Below are positions 43,516-52,001 of a DNA stretch of 64,000 nucleotides, piece after piece. Numbering within the stretch: position 1 is the first letter of the stretch; each line of letters begins with the position of its first letter. The DNA comes from Pseudofrankia saprophytica (GTDB lineage Bacteria; Actinomycetota; Actinomycetes; Frankiales; Frankiaceae). The notes under the pieces are model-generated. The model was not told the DNA's origin. It worked only from the letters and a program-made list of their open reading frames with translations, and did not search any database. The position numbers and the translations under genes are program-made. The stretch covers positions 4,334,985 through 4,398,984 of the forward strand of contig NZ_KI912266.1 in NCBI RefSeq assembly GCF_000235425.2, in the 5' to 3' direction.

Positions 43516-44898
43516 GTGCGGGAGGGTGCGGGCGTCGTGGGCGGTGCGTCAAAGCGCGGCGGACGGTCAGCTGGTTCGCGGACGGTCGCGGCGGGCGGTA
43601 CGCCCGGACGGGCAGGTCTCCAGCCAGCTGGCCGCGGCGCGAGGCGCGAGCCGGCGGCCGGCTCCGGGCTTCCGCCGAACCAGCGGAACCAGCCGAACCA
43701 GCGCGTCTCCGCGGGCGAGGGCGGGCGGGCGGGGGCACCCGGCACCGCGCGCGGCCGGCAGGAACCCGCCGTCGGCCGCGCGGACGGGCTGGAGTCGCTC
43801 GAGGGCCCGGCCGAGCCCGCCCGCCTGGGCCCGGCCGGGCCCAGGCCAACCGTTCGTGCCGGCCGCCGTGGCGGCTCCTCGCCCGCCGCGCCGTTCGCGG
43901 GGCCCACCGCCGCGCCGGCCACCGGGCCGCCGGCGGGGCCTTCGGGCCGTTCCGGGCGCAGGGCCAGGCTGACCTGGCCGCTGGTGATGGCCGGGCTGGC
44001 GCTGGTGGTTCTCAGCGGGTACCGGCTGGCCGCGCCCGAGTTGTCGGCTGTCGAGGCGCCGGCGGCGGGCCGGGTGCTGCCGGCCCCGGTCGTCGCGACG
44101 AGCGGCGCGACGGTCTCCGGGCCGCCGCCGGCCACGGCGAGTCCGGTGCCGATGGTTGCGCCGCCGGTGGTGGCCGACCCGGTGCGGCTGCGGATCCCGG
44201 CGATCGCGGTGGACGCGCCCGTCGTCGGCCTCGGGCTGACCCCGCAGGGTGCCATCGACGTGCCGACCCAGTGGGGCGATGTGGGCTGGTACGACCCGGG
44301 AGTCGCCCCGGGCGCGGTGGGCCCGGCGGTGCTCGTCGGCCACTACGACTCGAAGAAGGGGCCGGCCGTCTTCTACCGGCTGCGCAGTCTGCTGCCGGGG
44401 GACCAGATGACCGTCGTCGGCGGTTCCGGGGCGAGCGTCACGTTCGTCGTCGACCGGGCGGAGACCGTGTCCAAGGCGACGTTCCCGACGCAGCGGGTCT
44501 ACGGCCCGGTCACCCGCCCGGAGATCCGGATCATCACCTGCGACGGCGGCTTCGACGAGCACACGCACCACTATCTGGACAACCTCGTCGTGTACGGCCA
44601 CGCCATCCCCACGCCGGTCGCCCCACCCGCGCCGGTCGCCCCACCCGCCCAGGGTTCCCCGGCCGCGCCGCTCGGTGTCGCTCCCGCGGCCGTGCCGCCG
44701 CCCACGGGCGTCCCGTCGGCCGCGTCGCCCCCTGGGGGCCCGCCCACGCCGCCAGCGACCACCTCCGCGGCCGTGGCGCCCACCGCGTCCACGAGCGCGG
44801 CGGGCGGATCCCCGCCGGCCGGGACGGCGCTGCCCCCGCCGGCCTCGTCCGCGTCCGTCGGGCCGTCCGCCGCCGTCACGCCGCGCCCATCCGGCTGA
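43516..44898 (+). CDS. Sortase (class E/F-like)
   Basis: A 460-residue protein with a low-complexity cytoplasmic lead of about 150 residues, a membrane helix (PLVMAGLALVVLSGYRLAAP) and an extracellular sortase domain. The domain shows VRLRIPAIAVDAPVVGLGL, VLVGHYDSKKGPAVFYRL with the catalytic His (about residue 275), and RIITCDGGFD with the catalytic Cys (about residue 341). Sortases join sorting-signal proteins to the cell wall. The usual third residue, an Arg just after the Cys motif, is not seen: the sequence runs EHTHHYLDNLVVYGHAI. A Pro/Ala/Ser/Thr-rich tail of about 100 residues ends the protein. The GTG at 43516 is the earliest start; a later one is possible. Confidence 0.8.
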   Translation: MREGAGVVGGASKRGGRSAGSRTVAAGGTPGRAGLQPAGRGARREPAAGSGLPPNQRNQPNQRVSAGEGGRAGAPGTARGRQEPAVGRADGLESLEGPAEPARLGPAGPRPTVRAGRRGGSSPAAPFAGPTAAPATGPPAGPSGRSGRRARLTWPLVMAGLALVVLSGYRLAAPELSAVEAPAAGRVLPAPVVATSGATVSGPPPATASPVPMVAPPVVADPVRLRIPAIAVDAPVVGLGLTPQGAIDVPTQWGDVGWYDPGVAPGAVGPAVLVGHYDSKKGPAVFYRLRSLLPGDQMTVVGGSGASVTFVVDRAETVSKATFPTQRVYGPVTRPEIRIITCDGGFDEHTHHYLDNLVVYGHAIPTPVAPPAPVAPPAQGSPAAPLGVAPAAVPPPTGVPSAASPPGGPPTPPATTSAAVAPTASTSAAGGSPPAGTALPPPASSASVGPSAAVTPRPSG

Positions 44899-45196
44899 CG
44901 GCGCCGCCCCCGCCGCGCCTCCTTCGTTCTTCGCCGGCCTGTCCGCCGTCCGCGTCGGTCGTCCGCTGCCTGTCCGCCGGTGTCGGGCTGATCGTGATGC
45001 CGCGGTCGCGGCGGCCGGTCGCACCGGTAGACAAGATAGTCAACGCTGTTGACGCGCCGACCCCGGCTTGGTGATCTTCGTCGGGCGGCGGCTCTTTGGT
45101 GTAGGGCGTGTGGGGAAGAGCCTGCCCCCACGGGGTGATCGCGGGGTGTGGCGATGTCGCGGCGGCGCACGTCTGTTTCGCCCCGCTCGCCCGCTA
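44899..45196. other. Gap after the sortase gene
   Basis: About 300 bases with no supported gene. Open frames on both strands are low-complexity. The segment ends at the first of two DosR-like boxes. Confidence 0.35.
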
Positions 45197-45235
45197 GGGA
45201 CTTTGGTCTCTAGCGCGCATCGGGACTAAAGTCCC
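45197..45235. promoter_or_regulatory. Two DosR/DevR-like boxes
   Basis: GGGACTAAAGTCCC at 45222-45235 is a perfect palindrome that fits the DosR/DevR consensus (GGGACT-W-W-x-G-x-CCC). GGGACTTTGGTCTC at 45197-45210 is a one-base-off partner, 25 bases away centre to centre. In mycobacteria and streptomycetes such paired boxes drive hypoxia or redox responses. The next gene downstream on the plus strand is the riboswitch-controlled NlpC/P60 gene, about 500 bases on; no divergent gene is visible. Confidence 0.6.
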
Positions 45236-45527
45236 GGCGGCCCTGGGCTGGGCGTCGCCTGATGGTCGATTTCTCTCAGTCGACGCAACGAGACATCAAC
45301 CACTGCGCCCGCGCTGGCGTGGAGTCGCCGGTCTTCGCGCCGTGCCGACGCCGGTTACTCCTGGCCAGGGCGCATGTGCAGAACAGACCGGAACGAGGTG
45401 GACATCTCATCGAAACGCGCGGCCGGGTGTCCAATTGTTGTGTTTATGGTGGTTGGAGGCCCCGCTGGGGGATCGACTATGGTCAGCGGTGCAACATTCT
45501 TCACCTAAGGCAACAAACCGCCAGGCC

Positions 45528-45706
45528 AAACGCCGAGTCCTGCCCCTGGTCTGACGTCCCCTCCGACACGCCGGGGCAGGAGCGGGGGACCCAACGTCCA
45601 CCGGGCAACGCCGACATTCGGCCGCGCCCTCGGGGTGAAGCGGCCGCAAGGCGGCCGGGCAGCGTGAACCCTGCCCGAACCCGACAGCTGACCTCGCAGG
45701 CGTCAG
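45528..45706 (+). promoter_or_regulatory. c-di-AMP riboswitch (ydaO/yuaA type)
   Basis: The leader of the NlpC/P60 gene shows the ordered elements of the actinobacterial ydaO class. CGCCGAGTCCTGCCCC and GGGGCAGGAGCGGGGGACCC pair to make the first domain. Then come CTCGGGGTGAAGCGGCCGC, AAGGCGGCCGGGCAG and CCTGCCCGAACCCGACAGCT, with AGGCGTC near the end. These riboswitches bind cyclic di-AMP and usually lower expression of cell-wall hydrolase genes. The 3' end lies just before the ribosome site GGGAAGGA (45705-45712), so control of translation or of nearby termination is possible. Confidence 0.85.
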
Positions 45707-45719
45707 GGAAGGACGCGCG

Positions 45720-46802
45720 TTGTCCCGTCGTGGCATGGCCTGGCTCCCGGACGACTGGGACGAGCTGGTGCGCGGTCGGCATCGCACGGACGGCGCTCCC
45801 AGCGGGGCCCGCCGGCGCAACGGCAACCAGCCCCGCCGGGTCAGCACGATCGCCGCGTTCACGACCGGCACGCTCGCCGTGTCCACCGCCGCGTTCGCCG
45901 CGACGGTCCCGTCCCAGGATTCGCCCTCGACGGTCGACACGAACCCGCAGAGCAACAGCACCACCTACGAGGCGAGTGCCCTGGGCGCGGCGCTCGGGGG
46001 CGGGGACGGCGAGGGCGGCTCCGGCGGCCTGGGCAGCGCCCTGGCCGGAGGTTCCGGCTCCGGCGGTCTCGCCGGGGCGCTGGCCGACTCCGGCCCGGTC
46101 TTCACGAACCTGGCGCTCACCGCGGACCACACCACCGTCCAGCCCAACGCCCCGGTCGTACTGACCGTCAAGGCGACGGAGGCGCTCGACGGCTCGCCGC
46201 TGGCCCGCCAGAAGGTGAAGATCGTCGTGGTGGACGGGCCGAAGTGGCAGGCCACCACCACTCTCACCACCGACGACCAGGGCCAGGCGAGCATCACCGC
46301 CCGGCTGCTGTCGACCACCACGCTCACCGCCGTGTTCGACGGCGGCAGCTCGCTGCGGCCCTCGGTGGCCGGCGCGACCACGATCACGATCCAGCAGCGC
46401 AGGGCCTCGGACTACCTCGACACGGGCGTCCCGTCCGTCATCCCGGGCAGCTCCATCGGCGAGAAGGCCGTCTACCTCGCCTCGCTGCAGAAGGGCAAGC
46501 CGTACGTCTACGGCTCCGAGGGCCCGTACTCGTTCGACTGCTCCGGCCTCGTCCAGTACGTCTTCAAGCAGCTGGGCCGCAACCTGCCGCGGACCGCCGA
46601 GGCGCAGTACTGGGCCACGTCGCACGTCGCCCAGTCGGGCAAGCAGCCCGGCGACCTGATCTTCTACGGCAGCCCGGGCAACATCTACCACGTCGGCATC
46701 TACGCCGGTAACGGCTACATGTGGGCCGCTCCGCAGACCGGTGGTGTGGTTTCCCTGCGCCCGATCTACAGCTCGACGTACCTCGTCGGCCGGGTCATGT
46801 GA
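45720..46802 (+). CDS. NlpC/P60 peptidoglycan endopeptidase
   Basis: A 360-residue secreted hydrolase that cuts peptide stems of peptidoglycan. The N-terminus has a long polar lead and a hydrophobic segment STIAAFTTGTLAVSTAAFAA ending in a likely signal-peptidase site. Glycine-rich sequence follows, then an Ig-like domain (about residues 125-220, with ALTADHTTVQPNAPVVLTVK). The NlpC/P60 domain has YSFDCSGLVQYVFKQLG (catalytic Cys about 275) and NIYHVGIYAGNGYMWAAP (catalytic His about 324). The TTG at 45720 follows GGAAGGA directly after a c-di-AMP riboswitch, which ties its expression to cell-wall stress signalling. Confidence 0.9.
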   Translation: MSRRGMAWLPDDWDELVRGRHRTDGAPSGARRRNGNQPRRVSTIAAFTTGTLAVSTAAFAATVPSQDSPSTVDTNPQSNSTTYEASALGAALGGGDGEGGSGGLGSALAGGSGSGGLAGALADSGPVFTNLALTADHTTVQPNAPVVLTVKATEALDGSPLARQKVKIVVVDGPKWQATTTLTTDDQGQASITARLLSTTTLTAVFDGGSSLRPSVAGATTITIQQRRASDYLDTGVPSVIPGSSIGEKAVYLASLQKGKPYVYGSEGPYSFDCSGLVQYVFKQLGRNLPRTAEAQYWATSHVAQSGKQPGDLIFYGSPGNIYHVGIYAGNGYMWAAPQTGGVVSLRPIYSSTYLVGRVM

Positions 46803-46858
46803 CGAAGGTGCGGCAGGCGCTCCGGGCCTGGCCGCGCCGCCGTCCGCCGGACGACTCG

Positions 46859-46882
46859 ACCCCGGTCCGCCTGGACCGGGGT
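46859..46882 (+). terminator. Hairpin terminator after NlpC/P60 gene
   Basis: ACCCCGGTCC and GGACCGGGGT form a perfect 10-bp stem with a GCCT loop, followed by TCTTC. It lies about 56 bases after the stop codon and fits a factor-independent terminator. Confidence 0.8.
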
Positions 46883-47101
46883 TCTTCATGTTCCGTTTCC
46901 GTCGGCGGCCAGGCCCGCCCCTCGTCCGCCCTCGCCGCGCTCAGGCGCATGGTCATCGACTAGCGTCTTGCTTTCAGGGGATGCGCCGGTCCTGAAGGCC
47001 GCGCCGCGGTACGCGCGTGCCCGACCCGGGCAGGACGTTTCCGCGTCGCCAAGTGCCCGTAATCTTGCTGGCAGGCCGCCGCTGAGGGGAGGAAATGCCG
47101 C

Positions 47102-47725
47102 ATGACGAGCGCCGCCGCCCCCAGCGACCGGATCTGGACGATCCCGAACCTGCTGTCAGCGCTGCGCCTGCTCGGCGTACCCGTCTTCCTGTGGCTCGTG
47201 CTCGGCCCGCACGCCGACTGGGTGGCGCTGGGCATCCTGGTCTTCGCCGGCATCAGCGACTATCTCGACGGCCGGCTCGCGCGGGCCCTGGGTCAGACCA
47301 GCCGCCTCGGCATCCTGCTCGACCCACTCGCCGACCGGCTCTACATCCTCGCCACCATCGTCGCCCTCGCCGTCCGGGGGATCATTCCCTGGTGGCTGTT
47401 CGCGGCGATCGTCGGCCGCGACGTGTTCATCACCCTGCTGCTCATCCCGATGCGCCGGCTGGGCCTGGGTACCGCGCTGCCGGTGCACTACCTGGGCAAG
47501 GCGGCCACCTTCAACCTGCTCTACGCGTTCCCGCTGCTGCTGCTCTCCGACGGCCACGGGGCGGTGTCGACCGTGGTCCGCCCGCTCGGCTGGGCGTTCG
47601 CGATCTGGGGGGTGGCGCTGTACTGGTGGGCCGGGCTGCTCTACGCCTTCCAGGTCGCCGGTATCGCGCGGGCCCGCCGGCAGGCCGCCCGGGGGCGGCC
47701 GGCCCCGGCGGGGGGCTCGCCGTGA
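47102..47725 (+). CDS. pgsA2: CDP-alcohol phosphatidyltransferase
   Basis: A 207-residue membrane enzyme that joins a CDP-diacylglycerol-type donor to an alcohol. The signature D-x2-D-G-x2-A-R-x8-G-x3-D-x3-D is complete in DYLDGRLARALGQTSRLG / ILLDPLADR (about residues 57-84). About five membrane helices are seen, such as ILATIVALAVRGIIPWWLF. It matches the position of Rv1822 (pgsA2) in M. tuberculosis, so a cardiolipin-type or phosphatidylglycerophosphate synthase role is likely but not certain. A GGGGAGGAAA ribosome site precedes. Its stop overlaps the GTG of the next gene. Confidence 0.9.
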   Translation: MTSAAAPSDRIWTIPNLLSALRLLGVPVFLWLVLGPHADWVALGILVFAGISDYLDGRLARALGQTSRLGILLDPLADRLYILATIVALAVRGIIPWWLFAAIVGRDVFITLLLIPMRRLGLGTALPVHYLGKAATFNLLYAFPLLLLSDGHGAVSTVVRPLGWAFAIWGVALYWWAGLLYAFQVAGIARARRQAARGRPAPAGGSP

Positions 47726-50241
47726 GAGCCGTGGTGATGGCTGGCGGGGAGGGCACCCGGCTGCGGCCGCTGACCGCGAACGCGCCCAAGCCGCTGCTCC
47801 CGGTCGTCAACCGGCCGATCATGGAGCACGTCCTTCGGCTGCTCAAGCGGCACGGCTTCGACGAGACGGTGGTGACCGTCCAGTTCCTCGCCGCCATGGT
47901 GCGCACCTACTTCGGCGACGGCGACGAGCTCGGCATGCACCTGTCGTACGCCACCGAGTCGACGCCGCTGGGGACGGCGGGCAGCGTCAAGAACGCCGAG
48001 GCGGCGCTGCGCGACGAGCAGTTCCTGGTGATCAGTGGCGACGCGCTGACCGACATCGACCTGACCGAGCTCGTCGCCGAGCACCGCAAGAACGGCGCCC
48101 TGGTCACCGTCGCCCTCAAGTCGGTGCCCAACCCACTGGAGTTCGGCATCGTCATCGCCGGTGAGGACGGCCGGATCTCCCGTTTCCTGGAGAAGCCGAC
48201 CTGGGGCCAGGTGTTCTCCGACACCGTCAACACCGGCATCTACGTCATGGAGCCAGAGGTGTTCGACCACGTCCCGGCCGGCGAGCCGGTCGACTGGTCC
48301 GCCGACGTCTTCCCCCGCCTGGTCGCCGCCGGCGCTCCCGTGTTCGGGCACGTCGTGTCCGGCTACTGGGAGGACGTCGGCACGATCGCGAGCTTCCAGC
48401 GTGTCCAGGCCGACGTGCTCAACCAGCAGGTCGACGTCGAGATCGGCGGGTTCGAGGTGTCACCCGGGGTGTGGGTCGGCGAGGACGCCGACGTCCATCC
48501 GGACGCGGTGCTCAAGGGACCGCTCGTCGTCGGCGACTACTCCAAGGTCGAGGCCGGCGCGGAGCTGCGCGAGTTCACCGTCGTCGGCAGCAACGTCGTC
48601 ATCAAGCAGGGTGCCTTCCTGCATCGCGCGATCGTCGGCGACAACGCGCTCATCGGCCCCCGGACCAACCTGCGCGGCTGCGTCATCGGGAAGGGCACCG
48701 ACGTGCGCCGTGCCGCCCGGGTCGAGGAGGGCGCCGTCGTCGCCGAGGCCTGCGTCGTGGAGGAGGAGGCGTTCATCTCCCACGACGTACGGGTGTACCC
48801 GTACAAGACGATCGAGGCCGGCGCCGTCGTCAACACCTCGGTCATCTGGGAGTCACGCGGTCAGCGGTCGCTGTTCGGCCCCCGCGGCGTCTCCGGCCTG
48901 ATCAACGCCGAGATCACCCCGGAGCTGGCCGTCCGGCTCGCCGCCGCATACGCGACCACGCTGCGCAAGGGCGCGACCGTCACCACCGCCCGCGACGGCT
49001 CCCGGGCCGCCCGGGCGCTCAAGCGTGCGGTGATCAGCGCGCTCACCACCAGCGCGATCAACGTCCGTGACCTGGAGGTCGCGGCGATGCCGGTCGCCCG
49101 GTTCGACGTGCGCACCTCCGACGCGGCCGGCGGGATCATGCTGCGCACCACCGAGGGCGACCCCGAGCGCATCGACATCGTCTTCCTCGACGCCGACGGG
49201 GACGACCTGTCGCCCGCCATGCAGCGCAAGGTGGACCGGGTGTTCTCCCGCCAGGAGTTCCGCCGCGCCTTCGCCGGCGAGATCGGTGACCTGCGGCTGC
49301 CGGCGCGCACCGCCGACCGCTACACCCAGGACCTGCTCGACCAGGTCGACACCTCCGGCGTCACCGAGGCCGACCTGAAGGTCGTCCTGGACCCGTCGGG
49401 TGGCGCCGCCTCGCTGGTGCTCCCGACCCTGCTCGGCCGGCTCGGCGTCGACGTGCTGACCGTCAACAACCGCCTCGACGACACCGTCACCACCCACTCC
49501 GAGGCGCAGCGCCGCCGGGCCGTCGAGCGGCTCGGCGAGCTGGTGGCGAGCTCGCGGGCGGCCTTCGGGGTCCGCTTCGACCAGGTGGGGGAGCGGATCA
49601 CCATCGTCGACGAGCGGGGCGACCTGATCGACGACGACCGGGCGCTGCTGGTCTTCCTCGACCTGGTCGCCGCCGAGAACCGGGGCATGGAGGTGGCCGT
49701 GCCGGTGACGACGACGCTCGTCGCCGACCAGGTCACCCAGTTCCACGGGCTGACGGTGCGGCGAACCTCGCTGTCGGCCGCCGACCTGCCCCGGGTGGCG
49801 CGGGACCCGCGGGTGGTGTTCGCCGCCGACGGGCGGGGCGGGTTCGTCGTGCCCGAGTTCGGCGCGGCGCTCGACGGGCTGGCGGCGTTCGTCCGGCTGC
49901 TCTCGCTGGTGGCGCGGACCCGGCTGACCCTGTCCGCGATCGACGCGCGGATCCCGCCGGTCGCGGTCGTGCGCCGCGCGGTGCCGACGCCGTGGGCGGC
50001 CAAGGGGACCGTGATGCGTCGGGTGGTCGAGTCGGTCGACGTGGCCGCCGGACACGTCATCGACACGACTGACGGGGTGCGGGTGGTACGCCCGGACGGG
50101 GCGTGGGTGCTGGTGCTGCCCGACCCGGCCGAGGCGGTCACGCACCTGTGGGCAGAGGCCGGGGACCGGGACGAGGCCCGCGCCCTGCTGCGCCGCTGGG
50201 CCGCCGTCGTCGAGGCCTCCCCGCCGATTCCCTTCGGCTAG
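47722..50241 (+). CDS. Nucleotidyltransferase / LbH / phosphomannomutase-like fusion
   Basis: An 839-residue protein of the mannose-1-phosphate guanylyltransferase type. The first domain has MAGGEGTRLRPLTANAPKPL, the NTP-binding motif, and VISGDALTDIDL. A left-handed beta-helix follows (DVHPDAVLKGPLVVGDYSKV; then VGDNALIGPRTNLRGCVIG). The last 450 residues look like a phosphohexomutase, including VRTSDAAGGIMLRTT and VVLDPSGGAASLVLP. The phosphoserine motif TASHNP is not recognisable, so the mutase part may be inactive or regulatory. The GTG at 47722 overlaps the pgsA2 stop; longer in-frame starts lie inside that gene. Activated mannose for glycolipids or glycans is the likely product. Confidence 0.82.
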   Translation: MRAVVMAGGEGTRLRPLTANAPKPLLPVVNRPIMEHVLRLLKRHGFDETVVTVQFLAAMVRTYFGDGDELGMHLSYATESTPLGTAGSVKNAEAALRDEQFLVISGDALTDIDLTELVAEHRKNGALVTVALKSVPNPLEFGIVIAGEDGRISRFLEKPTWGQVFSDTVNTGIYVMEPEVFDHVPAGEPVDWSADVFPRLVAAGAPVFGHVVSGYWEDVGTIASFQRVQADVLNQQVDVEIGGFEVSPGVWVGEDADVHPDAVLKGPLVVGDYSKVEAGAELREFTVVGSNVVIKQGAFLHRAIVGDNALIGPRTNLRGCVIGKGTDVRRAARVEEGAVVAEACVVEEEAFISHDVRVYPYKTIEAGAVVNTSVIWESRGQRSLFGPRGVSGLINAEITPELAVRLAAAYATTLRKGATVTTARDGSRAARALKRAVISALTTSAINVRDLEVAAMPVARFDVRTSDAAGGIMLRTTEGDPERIDIVFLDADGDDLSPAMQRKVDRVFSRQEFRRAFAGEIGDLRLPARTADRYTQDLLDQVDTSGVTEADLKVVLDPSGGAASLVLPTLLGRLGVDVLTVNNRLDDTVTTHSEAQRRRAVERLGELVASSRAAFGVRFDQVGERITIVDERGDLIDDDRALLVFLDLVAAENRGMEVAVPVTTTLVADQVTQFHGLTVRRTSLSAADLPRVARDPRVVFAADGRGGFVVPEFGAALDGLAAFVRLLSLVARTRLTLSAIDARIPPVAVVRRAVPTPWAAKGTVMRRVVESVDVAAGHVIDTTDGVRVVRPDGAWVLVLPDPAEAVTHLWAEAGDRDEARALLRRWAAVVEASPPIPFG

Positions 50242-50420
50242 TTCCGGAGGCGGAGGTTCGGCCTGGTTCCGGCTCGGGGGAGGAATCGACGCTGACCCCG
50301 GCAGTCGGGCTGGCGTGGCGCGCGGGGTCTTGGTTGGTGGTGGCTGATGGTCGGGGGAGGAATCGCCGGGCCTCGGCGGTCGGGCTGGCGTTGGTGTGGC
50401 GAGGGCCCCGGCGGTGAGAG
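50222..50420. repeat. Dispersed intergenic repeat, copy 1
   Basis: CGCCGATTCC, GTTCCGGAGG, GGTTCGG, TCGGGGGAGGAATCG, GACCCCGGC and CGGGCTGGCGTGG occur here in order. The same set occurs at 53157-53275. A second partial unit (GGGGGAGGAATCGCCGGGC, then CGGTCGGGCTGGCG) starts near 50351, so this site carries about one and a half units. The repeat begins inside the end of the preceding coding sequence. Confidence 0.5.
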
Positions 50421-50483
50421 CGCCGACACGGCGGGGCGCCGGGGCGGGTGCGCTGCGCGCCAGGGGCTTCGGTGTCAGTGAGA

Positions 50484-51455
50484 ATGCCCGGTGTGCGCGC
50501 GCCCGGATCCACTCTGACCCCCGGACCGGGCGGCCGGGCCCGCGAGAACCTCCCAGCGTCTCCGGGCCTTCGGGGGTTGTCCCCGCTCGCCGCCGTGGCG
50601 GCGGGCGCGCTGGACCCGGCATACCGCGCCGCGGCCGCCGCGCGCCGGGCCGAGGCCGCCGCCCCAGCCGGGGCCGGCCGCGCTTCCGGCGCTTTCCGCG
50701 CTTCTGGCCTGGCCCGCGCCGCCGCGGTCCGCCGCCGGCCGGCGCGGCTGGCCACCGTCGCGCTGGCCGCCACCGTCGGGCTGCTGCTGGCCGGCGCGGC
50801 CGGCACGTGGCGCGCCGGGGACGCCTCCAGGGAGCACGTCGACGCGGCACTGGCCGTCGAGCGGGACCTGCGTGCGGCTGACGTCGTCACGCTGACCGGC
50901 CGGGCGCGGACGCTGAGCGCCGACGTCGACGCGGCCAGGGCCGCGCTCGCCCTGGCCGAGGGGGAGCAGCGCGCCGTCGCCTCGGCGCTCGGAGTGCTCG
51001 AGCCCGCGGCGGCCGCCCGCCCCGCCAACGGCCCCGGCCTGCGCGTCGAGATCGTCGACGCCACGCCGGGCCAGCCCGGTACCGGGCCGGCGGGCGAGGG
51101 CGGCGCCGGGCGGCTCACCGACCGCGACCTGGCCGAGCTCGTCAACGCCCTGTGGAGCGGCCACGCCAGCGCGATCGCCGTCGGCGGGGTGCGACTGGCG
51201 CCGACCAGCGCGATCCGCACCGCGGGACAGGCGATCCTCGTCGGCTTCCAGCCGGTCGCTTCGCCGTACCGCATCGATGCCGTCGGCGACCCGGCACGGC
51301 TGCTCGCGGCCCTCCTCGGCTCGGACACCGGGCGCCGGCTCGCCGCAGGCCACCTGACCGGCGCCCGGCTGCGCGCCACGACCACGATGCGCGACCTCAC
51401 CGTGCCCGCCGCGCTGGTGACGCCGCCCAGACTCGCGAGGAGGCAGAGCCAGTGA
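50484..51455 (+). CDS. DUF881 family protein, first copy
   Basis: A 323-residue membrane protein with a low-complexity N-terminus, one membrane helix (LATVALAATVGLLLAGAAGT, about residues 90-109) and an extracytoplasmic DUF881 domain. The domain opens with a coiled-coil-like segment (ALAVERDLRAADVVTLTGRA). GPGLRVEIVDATPG, the LVNALWSGHASAIAVGGVRL motif and FQPVASPYRIDAVGDP follow. The family's function is not established. It stands with a DUF1290 gene and a second DUF881 gene in many actinobacteria. GTG at 50448 is an alternative start. Confidence 0.85.
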   Translation: MPGVRAPGSTLTPGPGGRARENLPASPGLRGLSPLAAVAAGALDPAYRAAAAARRAEAAAPAGAGRASGAFRASGLARAAAVRRRPARLATVALAATVGLLLAGAAGTWRAGDASREHVDAALAVERDLRAADVVTLTGRARTLSADVDAARAALALAEGEQRAVASALGVLEPAAAARPANGPGLRVEIVDATPGQPGTGPAGEGGAGRLTDRDLAELVNALWSGHASAIAVGGVRLAPTSAIRTAGQAILVGFQPVASPYRIDAVGDPARLLAALLGSDTGRRLAAGHLTGARLRATTTMRDLTVPAALVTPPRLARRQSQ

Positions 51456-51462
51456 TGGCGCC

Positions 51463-51999
51463 GTGACCCGCCCCGACGCACCGGACCTGCCGGATACCCC
51501 CGAGGACGAGACCCCCAAGCACGGCGCTCCCGAGGATGACGTTCCTGACGGAGCGCTGCCGCCGGGCGCCGGGCGAGCCGGCGGGGCAGGCGGCGACGTC
51601 GGCGACGCCGGTGGGGAGGTGGCCGACGGCCCGCCTCCGGACCGCCGGTGGGCGGTGGCGGGCGGGGCGGCGCCGGCGCTGGCGCTCGTCGCGGGGCTGG
51701 TCGCCGGGTTCCTGCTGCTGCCGTCGGCGCCGGGCTGGCTCGCGCCCTACCTGCCGGTCGCCGTGGTGGCCGCGCTGGACGCCCTGGTGGGCGGGCTGCG
51801 CGCCGCCCTGGAACGGGTCTTCGACGATGTGGTCTTCGTCGCGTCGTTCCTGACGAACACGACGGTCGCCGTGCTGCTCGTGCTGGTCGGTGACCGGCTC
51901 GGCGTCGGCGGCGCGCTCACCACCGCCGTCGTCATCGTGTTCGGAATCCGGATCTTCACCAACGCCACGGCGCTGCGCCGCCACCTGTTCGGGGTGTAG
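51463..51999 (+). CDS. sbp: DUF1290 small basic membrane protein
   Basis: A 178-residue protein whose first 60 residues are an acidic Gly/Pro-rich lead. The conserved DUF1290 part has three membrane helices with LAPYLPVAVVAALDALVGGL, AALERVFDDVVFVASFLTNT and FGIRIFTNATALRRHLF. In Bacillus the homologue Sbp lies next to division genes; function is unknown. It lies 7 bases after the first DUF881 gene and 2 bases before the second, a fixed trio (Rv1823-Rv1825 order). Confidence 0.85.
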   Translation: MTRPDAPDLPDTPEDETPKHGAPEDDVPDGALPPGAGRAGGAGGDVGDAGGEVADGPPPDRRWAVAGGAAPALALVAGLVAGFLLLPSAPGWLAPYLPVAVVAALDALVGGLRAALERVFDDVVFVASFLTNTTVAVLLVLVGDRLGVGGALTTAVVIVFGIRIFTNATALRRHLFGV

Positions 52000-52001
52000 C
52001 C

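Noticed and set aside
45262-46164. A 300-residue plus-strand frame over the c-di-AMP riboswitch
   Set aside because: It covers the riboswitch and the NlpC/P60 start in the wrong frame and becomes Arg/Pro/Ser-rich.
47095-47721. An in-frame extension that would fuse 209 residues to the nucleotidyltransferase
   Set aside because: The region is pgsA2 in another frame with an intact CDP-alcohol phosphatidyltransferase motif; the extension is Arg/Pro-rich and without similarity.
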